Shown: positions 55,901-64,000 of the stretch, piece after piece
Layout of the letters: each line of letters opens with the position of its first letter
Position numbering within the stretch: position 1 is the first letter of the stretch
From: Cryptomeria japonica
Taxonomy: Eukaryota > Streptophyta > Pinopsida > Cupressales > Cupressaceae
NCBI RefSeq assembly: GCF_030272615.1
Contig: NC_081413.1
Coordinates: 162,004,849 to 162,068,848, forward strand
Length of the DNA: 64,000 bases
Reading direction: 5' to 3'
The notes under the pieces: model-generated
Seen by the model: the letters and a program-made list of their open reading frames with translations, nothing else
What the model was told of the DNA's origin: nothing
The model's database searches: none
Translations under genes and position numbers: made by a program

Positions 55901-56698
55901 GTGTTGTAAAATCCTTTATCAAGGTAGATCTAACAGATCTTGATACTCCTAACAGGATAAGCTATCAGAAATAGCTAAACATGTAGCTCTAACCGGGTAA
56001 CCTTTATTATTGCAGTAGTGAAGTTGTGGGTGCCATCCCCACCGCAGTTTTTCTCTCTAACCAAGAGTTTTTGCGTAACCAAAATATATGTGTTATGGAG
56101 TGAATCATGTATGATTGTTATTTATTTGTTTTAACTTTATGTTATGTTACAACAGTTTTTGGTTTATGCATAATAGTAAAGATATTGTTGAAGAAAATTT
56201 TTGAAGTACTGATTCACCCCTCCCCTCTCAGTACATTAGCTTTCCATATTGGGCCTAACAAATTCATGTAACCTTGTATTCGATAAAGATGTTAAATTTA
56301 AATATATTATTGAGAGCCATGTATTCTATGATCAATGTAATCCTAGTTTTGGATGTTATTTATCAGCTTTCTATATGATTTGTATAAATCCTTATTTAAG
56401 AGAAAAATTATTTTATTACTCTTTCAATCTTTAATTGGTGTAATCTGCTATCATATATGGCTTATTATGTTCTTGAGTAATTGATGGTTAATTGGATTAA
56501 TCGTAATTATGGAATTTAACTTTTAGCTTTATTCTTCGTTGGTAACCCTTTAGGAATTATGGTGTTAGTCTTCCACTTGTGTTATTATTGTGCAATGTAG
56601 TAATTAATGCACTTAATGTGATTTATACTGTAAAAAAATAAAAATTATTTCACCCTTAGTTGTTGGTTTTCCTTTGGGGTTCTTGGCAGGGCATTACT
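52901..56698 (+). repeat. Left LTR of the 52.9-kb Gypsy element, with solo LTR inside
   Basis: About 2.6 kb after subtracting the 1,190-bp solo LTR and its 5-bp duplication. It begins TGTAGTACCCC and ends GGGCATTACT just before the primer site. The first 1.5 kb has no counterpart next to the right LTR. Confidence 0.7.
55071..56260 (+). mobile_element. Solo LTR (copy 2), inverted relative to copy 1
   Basis: 1,190 bp reading TGTTACTACTTATCAAG...TTGGGCCTAACA. It is the reverse complement of 39,707-40,900 at high identity. Flanks are aattt and aattc, a 5-bp duplication with one C-to-T change. The homologous site in the other LTR of the host element, at 62,917-62,935, is empty. This proves insertion after the Gypsy element and fixes the boundaries. 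Confidence 0.92.
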
Positions 56699-56700
56699 TT

Positions 56701-56713
56701 TGGTATCAGAGCC
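56701..56713 (+). other. Primer-binding site, initiator Met tRNA
   Basis: TGGTATCAGAGCC, a perfect match, lies two bases after the end of the left LTR. Confidence 0.93.
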
Positions 56714-56849
56714 CATGTTTCAACACTAGGTAATCTGGTTTTGTAGTGAGCCCATTCAGCTTGACCTTTTGTGGAGGTCTTAGTGTTTGTGTTTCCCTTG
56801 GTATTATCCTTGCCATAGATTTGAACCGCTTTCTCTTGTGGAATGTTAG

Positions 56850-57830
56850 GTCATGGCTAGGAGAGCCAAGGGTAGTGGTTGTGTTGATGGCCGCAATAGA
56901 GGCAGAGGTGGGGGATGGGGTTGAGGTTCTGACCTCCATATTCCTTCACCACCACCCACTCATGCGAGTGTGGATCAGGATTAGTCTATTCATGAGGATG
57001 AACAACATTCAGGAGAGAAGGTTCCTGAAAGGGAAGAGTTGTGACAAATTTTTTAGGAGGTGCTAGCTAGACTAGGTCCCAGACCTAAGGCTAATCAGCC
57101 CATCCATGCCTAGGTAGAGGAGTCACATCAACAGATTTTAGAGGAGAGAGGTCCTAGTAGACCATGACTTAGCTACCTTGGGACACATGAGGGACTTGAC
57201 AAGGTCCCATCCTCCTTTCTTTGATGGTAAAGGTATTGGTCTCAAGGCAGAGACCTAGCTTATCAGTTTAGATTGGTGTTTCGCAATGTATCCATATGTT
57301 AGCAACACCAAGGTGAGATGTGCTATCATGTGTCTCAAGAGTTTTGCATCTATCTAGTGGTGGTTAGAGGAGGAGATGATCGATGTGAGCATTAACACCA
57401 TATCATGGGAGATTTTTCTGGAGAGATTTAGGGCATGATTTCTCTCACCCCAGTGGAGGTAGTCATGAGCAGATGAGTTCTATGCTTTGCGCTAGTTTGG
57501 TATGTCAGTAGATTAGTTTGAGCATAGGTTTTATGAGCTCAAACAATATGGTAGTATTGGCAATGATGAGGCGATGCTAGTTCAACACTTCTTGAGGGGT
57601 CTAAACGACCACATTAGTGGAGGAGTGAGAGTGTTTGAGCCTTCTTCAGTAGAGGTAGTCATGGAGAAAGCTAGGCTAGTGGATCAAAATCTTGGTCATG
57701 TGCATGGTGGTCAGTCTGGAGTGTAGATCAGGAGTGTTCCCTTCAGTGGGTCCAGAGTTAGAGGGAGCAGTCCCAAAGTGCTGCACCTTTTAGTGGTTCT
57801 CAAGCACCCGCTAAGGGTGGGTAGTAGCAG
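56850..57830 (+). pseudogene. Gag of the decayed Gypsy element
   Basis: Reading through stops on the plus strand, one finds an Arg/Gly-rich N-terminus. SFFDGKGIGLKAET, the usual 'F.G..DP..A..W' gag start, then WWLEEEMI and ISWEIFLERFRA, then EHRFYELKQYGSIGNDEAML and LNDHISGGVRVFEPSSVEVV follow. This is a Ty3/Gypsy gag core. At least ten stops occur, nearly all TAG or TGA. A Ser/Gln/Gly-rich tail and an HS..QC-like remnant of the zinc knuckle (about 58,040-58,075) follow. Confidence 0.75.
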
Positions 57831-58199
57831 TAGAGCTTTCAGCTGAGGTTGAAACAGTTTCAGAGTCATCAGGGTGGTAGCTTTGAGCATAAGAAGAGTA
57901 GGAACTAGTAGAGGAGTAGGCAGAGTTTCCCAGGGAAGTCCTCTCAGGGTGCATCTCTGGCCCCTAGTAGGGGAAGGTTCCAGTAGTCTAGTGGGTCATC
58001 TAGAGGTAGGGACCTAGTAGGGGAGGTTTCTTCTCCTATAGATAGTTTGGTCACATAGCTACTCAGTGCCCTCAACATTCTCACTAGACGGGTAGTCAGA
58101 GGCCAACAACTTCAGAGCCGACAGTGAGGGATGCAAGTAGATCCCATAGAGTATTTGCAATGTTTGATGACGACCAGGCTGAGCTTCAAGGTACATTGA

Positions 58200-58493
58200 T
58201 TGAGGCTACAGGTGTGTTGTGTGGTATTCCTATCTCTTTACTTTGACTCTAGTGCTTCAGATTCTTTCATTTCTTCATCCATTGTGGAGCGATGTGGGCT
58301 CATGTCTGCTAAGAAGGCAGATAGGTGGCAAGTAGAGTTGGCTACTGGTGTGCGTCTATCTGTCAATGCCTTCATTCCCAGTTGTGAGTTGGACCTAGGA
58401 CCCTTTGTTACTTTAGTTGACCTTAGAGTCATTCCTTTGGGGCCTTATAGAGTTGTGTTGGGGATGGATTGGCTATCATCTCATAGTGCTTGA
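58200..58493 (+). pseudogene. Aspartic protease of the decayed Gypsy element
   Basis: LYFDSSASDSFISSSIVERC, then VRLSVNAFIPSCELDLG, then RVVLGMDWLSSHSA. The frame is the Ty3/Gypsy protease, but the active site D-S-G is D-S-S, so it is inactive. The final GMDWLS.H block is typical. Confidence 0.85.
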
Positions 58494-58769
58494 GTAGACT
58501 GTCGTCAGAAGATAGTGGAGTGTTTTGATGACCATGGCAGGAAAGTGGGGATCATTGGAATTTAGAGATTGATATCCTTACGTATGATTTCCACTATGCA
58601 ACTTGAGCAGTGTATGCATTGAGGGTGTCAGCTTTTTGCAGTTTCTCTTGAGGATGTGGATGAGGAAGAGAGTTGAGAAATTGTTCTTGATGGTCACCCT
58701 ATTCTTTGAGAGTATGCTAATGTGTTTCCTTTGGATATTCTCGACATGCCTTCGAAGCGAGACATAGAT

Positions 58770-61124
58770 TTTTGCATTGACCTGGTTCCTGGCACATAAC
58801 CTATTTTGAGAGCTCCATATTGGATGACTACTCAGGAGTTGAGTGAGTTGAAGTTGTAGATGGAGGAATTTTTGGCCAAGGGGTTCATTCGTCCTAATGT
58901 TTCTCCTTGGGGTGCACCTATTATCTTCGTTAAGAATAAGGATGGTTCTCTTCGGTTATGCATTGATTATCGACAGCTGAATAAGGTAACCATTAGGAAT
59001 TGATATCCATTGCCTTAGATAGATGATCTTCTTGATTAGGTAAAGGGAGCCAAAGTGTTCTCTAAGATTGATATGAAATCTGGGTATCATGAGTTGTGCA
59101 TTCATGATGCATACATTCATAGAGCAATGTTTCGTACTCGTTATGGTCACTATGAGTTCACAATGGTGACATTTGGGTTGACGAATGCACCTTTAGTTTT
59201 CATGAGCCTCACGGATGGGGTTTTTTGCACCTACCTTGATCATTTTGTCCTTGCCTTCTTGGATAACATATTTATTTATTCTAGATCTATGGAAGAGCAT
59301 GAGAGCAACTTGCGAGAGGTATTGCAGTGCTTGAGGGAGAATCATCTTTATGCCAACTTGGCGAAGTGTTATTTCTTCCAGTCAGAGGTGAACTATCTTG
59401 CTCATATATTTTCAGGAGAAGGTGTATCCATGGATCCTTGGAAGATCCAAGCCATTTTAGATTGGCCAACACCAACCAATGTTTTAGAGGTTTGAAGTTT
59501 TATGGGTTTGGCCGGATATTACCATCACTTTGTTCAGATTTTTTCTCGGATAGGTCACCCGATCACTTCTCTTCAAAGGAAAGGGAAGAAGTTTGTCTAG
59601 TCAGAGCAGTGTGAGTCAACTTTTTGTACCTTGAAGCAACTCCTTGTTAGTGCTCTAATTTTGGCAGTCCCTGATCCATCCCAAGATTCTATGGTATGCA
59701 TAGATGCCTCTCTAGAAGGTATAGGTGTAGTGCTTATGTAGGATGGATGTGTGGCTGCCTATGAGTCTCGCAAACTCAAGGACCATGAATTGAACTATGC
59801 AGATCATGACTTGTAATTGGCAGTTGTAGTGCATCCGTTAGTTAGATGGCAACATTTTCTATTGGGGCATCGGTTTGAGCTGCATAGTGATCACTATAGT
59901 TTGCAGTATATTTTCATGTAGCCAAACTTGAATGCTCAACAATGAAGATGGATGGAATTCCTCTACGAGTATGATTTCAAGGTTTGATATATTCAGGGGA
60001 AAGAGAATGTAGTGGTAGATGCTTTGAGTCGTAGGCAACATGAGTTTGCAGCATTGTCCCTTGGAGTGGACTTGAGAGAGAGGATTCTTGGAGTTCTTCC
60101 TTAGGACACCTAGTATCAGGATGTTAGAGTCGTGACGGTGTTTCGAAGGCCATTAGAGGGTAGAAATTCTAGATACAACCTTGAGGTAGATGGTCTTCTT
60201 CAACATCTTGGATGGATCTATGTACCTCCTTTGGAGGGTCTTCGCGTTTTGATCATGACTGAGGCCCATCATGCACCTTATTCAACACACCCTGGTGTCA
60301 AGAAGATGCGCACAGATCTTAGACAAATATATCATTGGGCTGGTATGAAATGTGACATTTTTGATTTTGTGTCAAAGTGTTTAGAATGTTAGCGCGTGAA
60401 GGTGGAGCATTGGCACCCTATAGGGCTTTTACATCCTAATTTGGTACCGGATTGGAAATGGGATATCATTTCCATGGATTTCATAGTGGGGTTGCATGTT
60501 GCTTTGCGTCGTCATGATGCCATCATGGTCATTGTTGATAGACTGACCAAAGTTGCTCATTTTTTTCCTATTCGATCTTCTTATACAACAGCAGTGGTGG
60601 CACGAGTCTTCTTGGAAGGTGTGGTGAGCTTGTATTGGATTCCAAGGTGGATCATTTCTGATAGAGATCATGTCTTTACTTTAGTATTGTGGACCTCACT
60701 TCAGCATGCTTTGGTGACCCAGTTGAACTTCAATTCAACTTACCACCTAGAGACCGATGACCAGATTGAGTGTGTGAATTAGGTCTTGGAGGACATGCTT
60801 TGCATGTATATTATGGACCATCAGTCATGCTGGGAGGAATATCTTTGCCTTGTGGAATTTGCTTAAAATAATGGATATCACAGCTCTATAGGCATGTCTC
60901 CCTTCCAGGCATTGTATGGTCATCCTTTCCATACTCCTTTGAGTTGGGATCGATTAGAGGATAGGGTGCGCTTAGGACCAGATATGCTTCGAGAGATGGA
61001 GCAGTAGGTTGAGCAGATTCATGGGCATTTGATTGCTACTCAGGATAGGCAAAAGAAGTACGTCGATGCTCATAGAATGGATCATCAGTTTTCAGGTGGC
61101 AACTGTGTTTTCATTTGGGGCTCT
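58770..61124 (+). pseudogene. Reverse transcriptase, RNase H and integrase of the decayed Gypsy element
   Basis: In order: [17 protein letters not shown] (RT, about 58,950-59,000), then FSKIDMKSGYHELCIHD, then FGLTNAPLVF. The catalytic motif is FLDNIFIYS (D-N instead of D-D, dead), followed by LAHIFSGEGVSMDPWKI. RNase H has VCIDASLEGIGVVL and VVVDALSRR. The integrase zinc finger includes HPGVKKMRTDLRQIYHW and CLEC. The integrase core has WDIISMDFIVGL (D), IISDRDHVF (D) and DDQIECVN (E). It continues to HRMDHQFSGGN at about 61,100, then stops matching integrase; the C-terminal domain is missing. About 15 internal stops fit C-to-T or G-to-A decay of methylated DNA. Confidence 0.9.
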
Positions 61125-61330
61125 TGTGTTTTATTAATTTACAAATTTCCGTATTAAAAAAAAATATCATGCTAAAATTCAAAATTCTGTGCACTGGGTT
61201 TTTACAAGTAATGGAGGGCAAGGGATGGTTAAATTTTAAATTAAATTAAAAAATATATAATATATAATATAATGTGAGCCCACGTGGTGGGCTAGTCCCA
61301 CCACGTGGGACGGTAGTGTCTACTATTGTG

Positions 61331-61445
61331 GGTAGCAGCACTACCGGTCGGTAGTGACTGCTACGCGAGGTAGCAGCACTACCAGTCGGTAGTGACTGCT
61401 ACGCAAGGTAGCAGCACTACTGGCGGTAGTGCCTACTACCGGTCG
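61331..61445. repeat. 38-bp tandem repeat with hairpin-forming units
   Basis: Units start at 61,331, 61,369 and 61,407 with 'ggtagcagcactacc'. Each contains the inverted words CACTACC and GGTAGTG around 'ggtc', able to fold as short hairpins. Related degenerate words (ctactaccggtcggtag, cactaccgacaggtagtg) continue to about 61,500. Confidence 0.88.
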
Positions 61446-61637
61446 GTAGAAGCACTACCGACAGGTAGTGTTTGTTGCTTACCGACAACAGCACTACCCG
61501 CAGTAGGCTTGGCCTTCACTTTCTTTTTTTCCCTCCTTCGTAGTGTATGTAAAACGTCTTCGCTATTTTTTTTAAATGCGATGAAATTTTTATGTTAGTT
61601 TAAATTTTAGTTTATTAAGGTTATTTGTTAATATTTG

Positions 61638-61639
<2 letters not shown>

Positions 61640-61686
<47 letters not shown>
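61640..61686. repeat. (AC)n(AT)n microsatellite
   Basis: Sixteen or so AC units followed directly by AT units. Confidence 0.95.
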
Positions 61687-62288
61687 TTATTTATTTATTT
61701 TTATTTTCTTGTCAATCAAGGCATTGGTTATTAAATCAAATTGATAATTTAGATATAATGTGGAAATAGATAATATGTTTTAATATAATTTATATTTTAT
61801 TTGTTAAAAATTTAATATGGATTTTATTATTTTGTTGGAATATTGTTTTGGAAATTTATAAAATTGAATGTCGTTTTTGAATGATGTATTAAATGTAGGT
61901 TGTTTTATTTAATTTTCAACCAATGAATTTGCAAGTGTTTATGCTGTTGACATTTTCAAAGATTGTTTTGAATTCAGATTTAATGAATTTGGCCGTTCTT
62001 GCAAAGAGTTTATTTGGTTGTTATTTCTAGTCTTGTTAGTCGTCCTATTGTGGCATATTTTGTATCTCTTGACCAAGTGATATATGGTGACCATGTTGTC
62101 TTAACCATGTAGTGATTTTCCTTATGGCTACCCAAGAGTTAGTACGTCTTTGTTTTGGCCACTTGTTTTTGGATAGTGATGTTATGGTTGTCTACTTCAC
62201 CATAGGGTTCTCGTAGAGTGAGCATGTTTTTTTAGTGTCCTATGAGAGAGTGGCTTTCAAGTGGGGACCACACCCAAAGTGGTTGGCA

Positions 62289-63350
62289 TGATAACCCCTC
62301 AAAAGTCAGATAATAAGTGATAATCTAATAATTGATTAGGGGGTGGGTAGTTTTAACATTAAATAAGATATTGTACCTTGTGCATTGTTGAGTGCTCATA
62401 TAGGCTCAAGATGTAATGGGAAGTCCTGGAATGTAAAACCGACCACCTTTTTTTCACGAAAGGTTGGTAGGGTCCACATGAGACTTAGATGGAGCTGAAG
62501 GTTCGGGAAATGTTACTAGGATAACCTAGGATGGGGGTCGGGACCTATGGAGGCCTACCTAGGGTAACCATCATAAGCTATGCGATGGCACTCTCTCTTT
62601 AGGGTCACTAGTGTATTGTAATGTCGAATCACCTAGAATATTGTGGAGTCATATTGTACAATCATGGAGTCATTTTGTATTGTCATCCTTGTCTTGTTTA
62701 TGCTTGCTTCAGGGTCCTCAGCTATCTCCTAGCACGGTGGGGTGATTCCATTTCGGGATCACATGGTCGCGTGGTAGTGCCATTTCCCATCAGATGTTCT
62801 TATTCATACCTTCATGCAAGGATTGGCTTCATAGGTGTCCTATGGTTCGTGACTCATGCTCTATCTCATGTTGAAGATTATTGTTCTTTTGAGACCTATG
62901 TGGTCAACTGTATCAAAGAATCCATGTAACCTTGTATTTGGTAAAGATGTTAACTTTAAATGTATTATTGAGATCCATGTATTTTATGATAATGTAATCC
63001 TAGTTTTGGATGTTATTTCTCAGTTTTCTATATGATTTGTATAAATGCTAATTAAGAGAAAAATTATATTGTTGCTCTTTCAATCTTTAATTGGTGTAAT
63101 ATGTTATCATATATGGCTTATTATGTTCTTGAGTAATTGATGGTTAATTGTATTAATTGTAATTATAGAATTTAACTTTTATCTTTTATCTTCATTGGTA
63201 ACCCTTTAGGAATTCTGGTGTTAGTCTTCCGCTTGTGTTATTATTGTGTAATGTAGTATTTAATGCACTTAATGTGATTGATACTTTAAAAAAAAAAAAA
63301 ATCACCCTTAGTTGTTGGTTTTCCTTTGGGGTTCTTGGTGGGGTATTATA
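62289..63350 (+). repeat. Right LTR of the 52.9-kb Gypsy element (shortened)
   Basis: 62,318-63,348 is colinear with 54,477-56,697 without the solo LTR. The likely start TGATAACCCCTC...GTCAGA resembles the left LTR start TGTAGTACCCCTTC...ATCAGA, which implies a 1.5-kb deletion inside this copy. The start is tentative, the rest is firm. It holds the empty solo-LTR site at 62,917-62,935. Confidence 0.75.
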
Positions 63351-64000
63351 TGTCCCTTTTATACTGGTAATTTATTTCCAGATTATTTATGTTGATTTCC
63401 TTGAGGGAAGATTTCTCCAAACCAAAACATTCAACAATAGTCCTATGCAAAATGTCCAATAGGACATAGCCTTCTTCATATCTTACAGTCCTGCTTGGGG
63501 GGTCATAAGCAATAACTAGCTCTCTTATTAACATTTGGCACTACTAGCTTCACCAAGTTCAATGTCCAAGTATTCAACACTGGGACAGGTTTGTCTCTAT
63601 TGCCATAAAAGGAATAAAATTCATCCCACCCTCTCTCCTTTGTAAATGCATCCCTGCATCCTACTTCTTTGTCATTGAAGGCAAATTTGATGTTGTCATT
63701 CATGGAGGACCCTTCAAACAATTCTAATAGGTCCTCATGAAGGCTTCTTGTTTCTCTGGTTGGCCTTTTTGCAACCTCTAATCTTTGTTCAATTTCATGT
63801 TTTAATTCCTATGCAGTCTTTATAGGAGCAAGACAGGTGGTTGGCAATGTTGTTGATTTCTCTTCTTGAGATGATGATTCTCCCTTAGAGGGTTTTCTAG
63901 GCTGCTTGGGAGCTTTGGGAGCTGGAGTTTTTGTCAAAGCAGTTTCCTTGACTTTCTCAATAGGGATTTCTTTTTGTGGGGTTTCCCTTTGAGGGACCGA
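63351..64000 (-). pseudogene. N-terminal part of the unclassified large coding remnant
   Basis: From the window end the minus strand gives a Lys/Pro/Glu-rich tail segment (KTPAPKAPKQPRKPSKGESS, then QEEKSTT), a stop, then LKHEIEQRLEVAKRPTRETR. KFAFNDKEVGCRDAFTKERG and WDEFYSFYGNRDKPVPVLNT follow (63,503-63,721), then LIRELVIAYDPPSRTVRYEE and ILHRTIVECFGLEKSSLKEI (63,346-63,534). It ends at NYQYKRD where the Gypsy element begins, and resumes at 52,895. The beginning lies beyond the window. No family is recognised. Confidence 0.5.

Larger units (their letters stand above)
61125..62288. other. Non-coding region between pol and the right LTR
   Basis: About 1.16 kb with no similarity to the first part of the left LTR, a 38-bp tandem repeat, and an (AC)n(AT)n microsatellite. 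Integrase C-terminal coding sequence should lie here but is absent, so a replacement or insertion with deletion is likely. Confidence 0.5.
52901..63350 (+). mobile_element. Ty3/Gypsy element, heavily decayed, plus strand
   Basis: The left end TGTAGTACCCC and right end GGGGTATTATA are inverted, as LTR termini should be. The next 5 bp outside match at 4 of 5 (tatcc/tgtcc). 54,477-56,697, minus the solo LTR, is colinear with 62,318-63,348. A perfect Met primer site follows the left LTR. Gag, protease, RT, RNase H and integrase follow in order on the plus strand to about 61,120. The coding part has dozens of TAG and TGA stops where CAG, CGA or TGG is expected. It split an older minus-strand coding remnant. 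Confidence 0.85.

Noticed and set aside
1-64000. CRISPR arrays, bacterial operons, rRNA or tRNA genes
   Set aside because: No regularly spaced short direct repeats with unique spacers; no conserved rRNA or tRNA blocks were seen. Met-tRNA-like words are the primer-binding sites of LTR elements only.

Overview
The window looks like repeat-filled DNA from a large plant genome. It is AT-rich, has no intact single-copy gene, and holds LTR retrotransposons of both plant superfamilies (Copia, Ty3/Gypsy) nested inside one another. Very long LTRs, several unclassified transposon proteins and strong C-to-T decay suggest a gymnosperm, probably a conifer. That taxonomic guess is inference, since no diagnostic gene is present.

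Layout. 1-6.6 kb: old dispersed repeats and a decayed minus-strand reading frame. 6.59-7.49 kb, minus: the only gene-like locus, a frameshifted serine-rich protein resembling plant membrane-associated kinase regulators. 8.11-13.15 kb: a Copia-type element with 0.47-kb LTRs and only gag plus a protease-like region. 13.15-14.4 kb: second copy of the repeat seen at 0.5-3.5 kb, running into a long microsatellite. 15.07-15.34 kb: RNase H fragment of a LINE. 17.15-46.13 kb: one Ty3/Gypsy chromovirus (minus strand) blown apart by nested insertions. Its parts are LTR 17,154-17,946, chromodomain and integrase to 19,229, integrase zinc finger/RNase H/RT/protease 25,452-27,660, gag 44.1-45.2 kb and LTR 45,316-46,134. 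With the insertions subtracted it is about 6.3 kb, a normal full length.

Inside the chromovirus sit (i) a 6.2-kb Athila-like gag-protease element, 19,230-25,451, with a perfect 5-bp target duplication, and (ii) a roughly 16-kb DNA transposon, about 27.67-44.1 kb. The transposon has subterminal repeats, a plus-strand multi-exon gene (30.9-37.9 kb), a convergent minus-strand transposase-like gene (43.1-38.6 kb) and a captured HMG-box fragment. It was in turn hit by a 4.9-kb Copia element (32,541-37,453; 1,536-bp LTRs, perfect target duplication) and a solo LTR (39,707-40,900, perfect target duplication).

The right third holds an unclassified minus-strand coding remnant (50.05-52.9 and 63.35-64 kb) split by a heavily decayed plus-strand Ty3/Gypsy element, 52,901-63,350. 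One LTR of that element carries a second solo LTR, in opposite orientation to the first, and its partner LTR preserves the empty site.

The most interesting object is the DNA transposon. Its transposase-like protein has a recognisable catalytic-looking pattern (WSDNC..QFKN followed by FFEAGH.KG..DG.SG.VKR) but I cannot place it in a named superfamily. Three of the four gag-bearing elements other than the chromovirus have lost reverse transcriptase or most of pol while keeping gag and LTRs or, in the 52.9-kb Gypsy, have kept pol only as a pseudogene.
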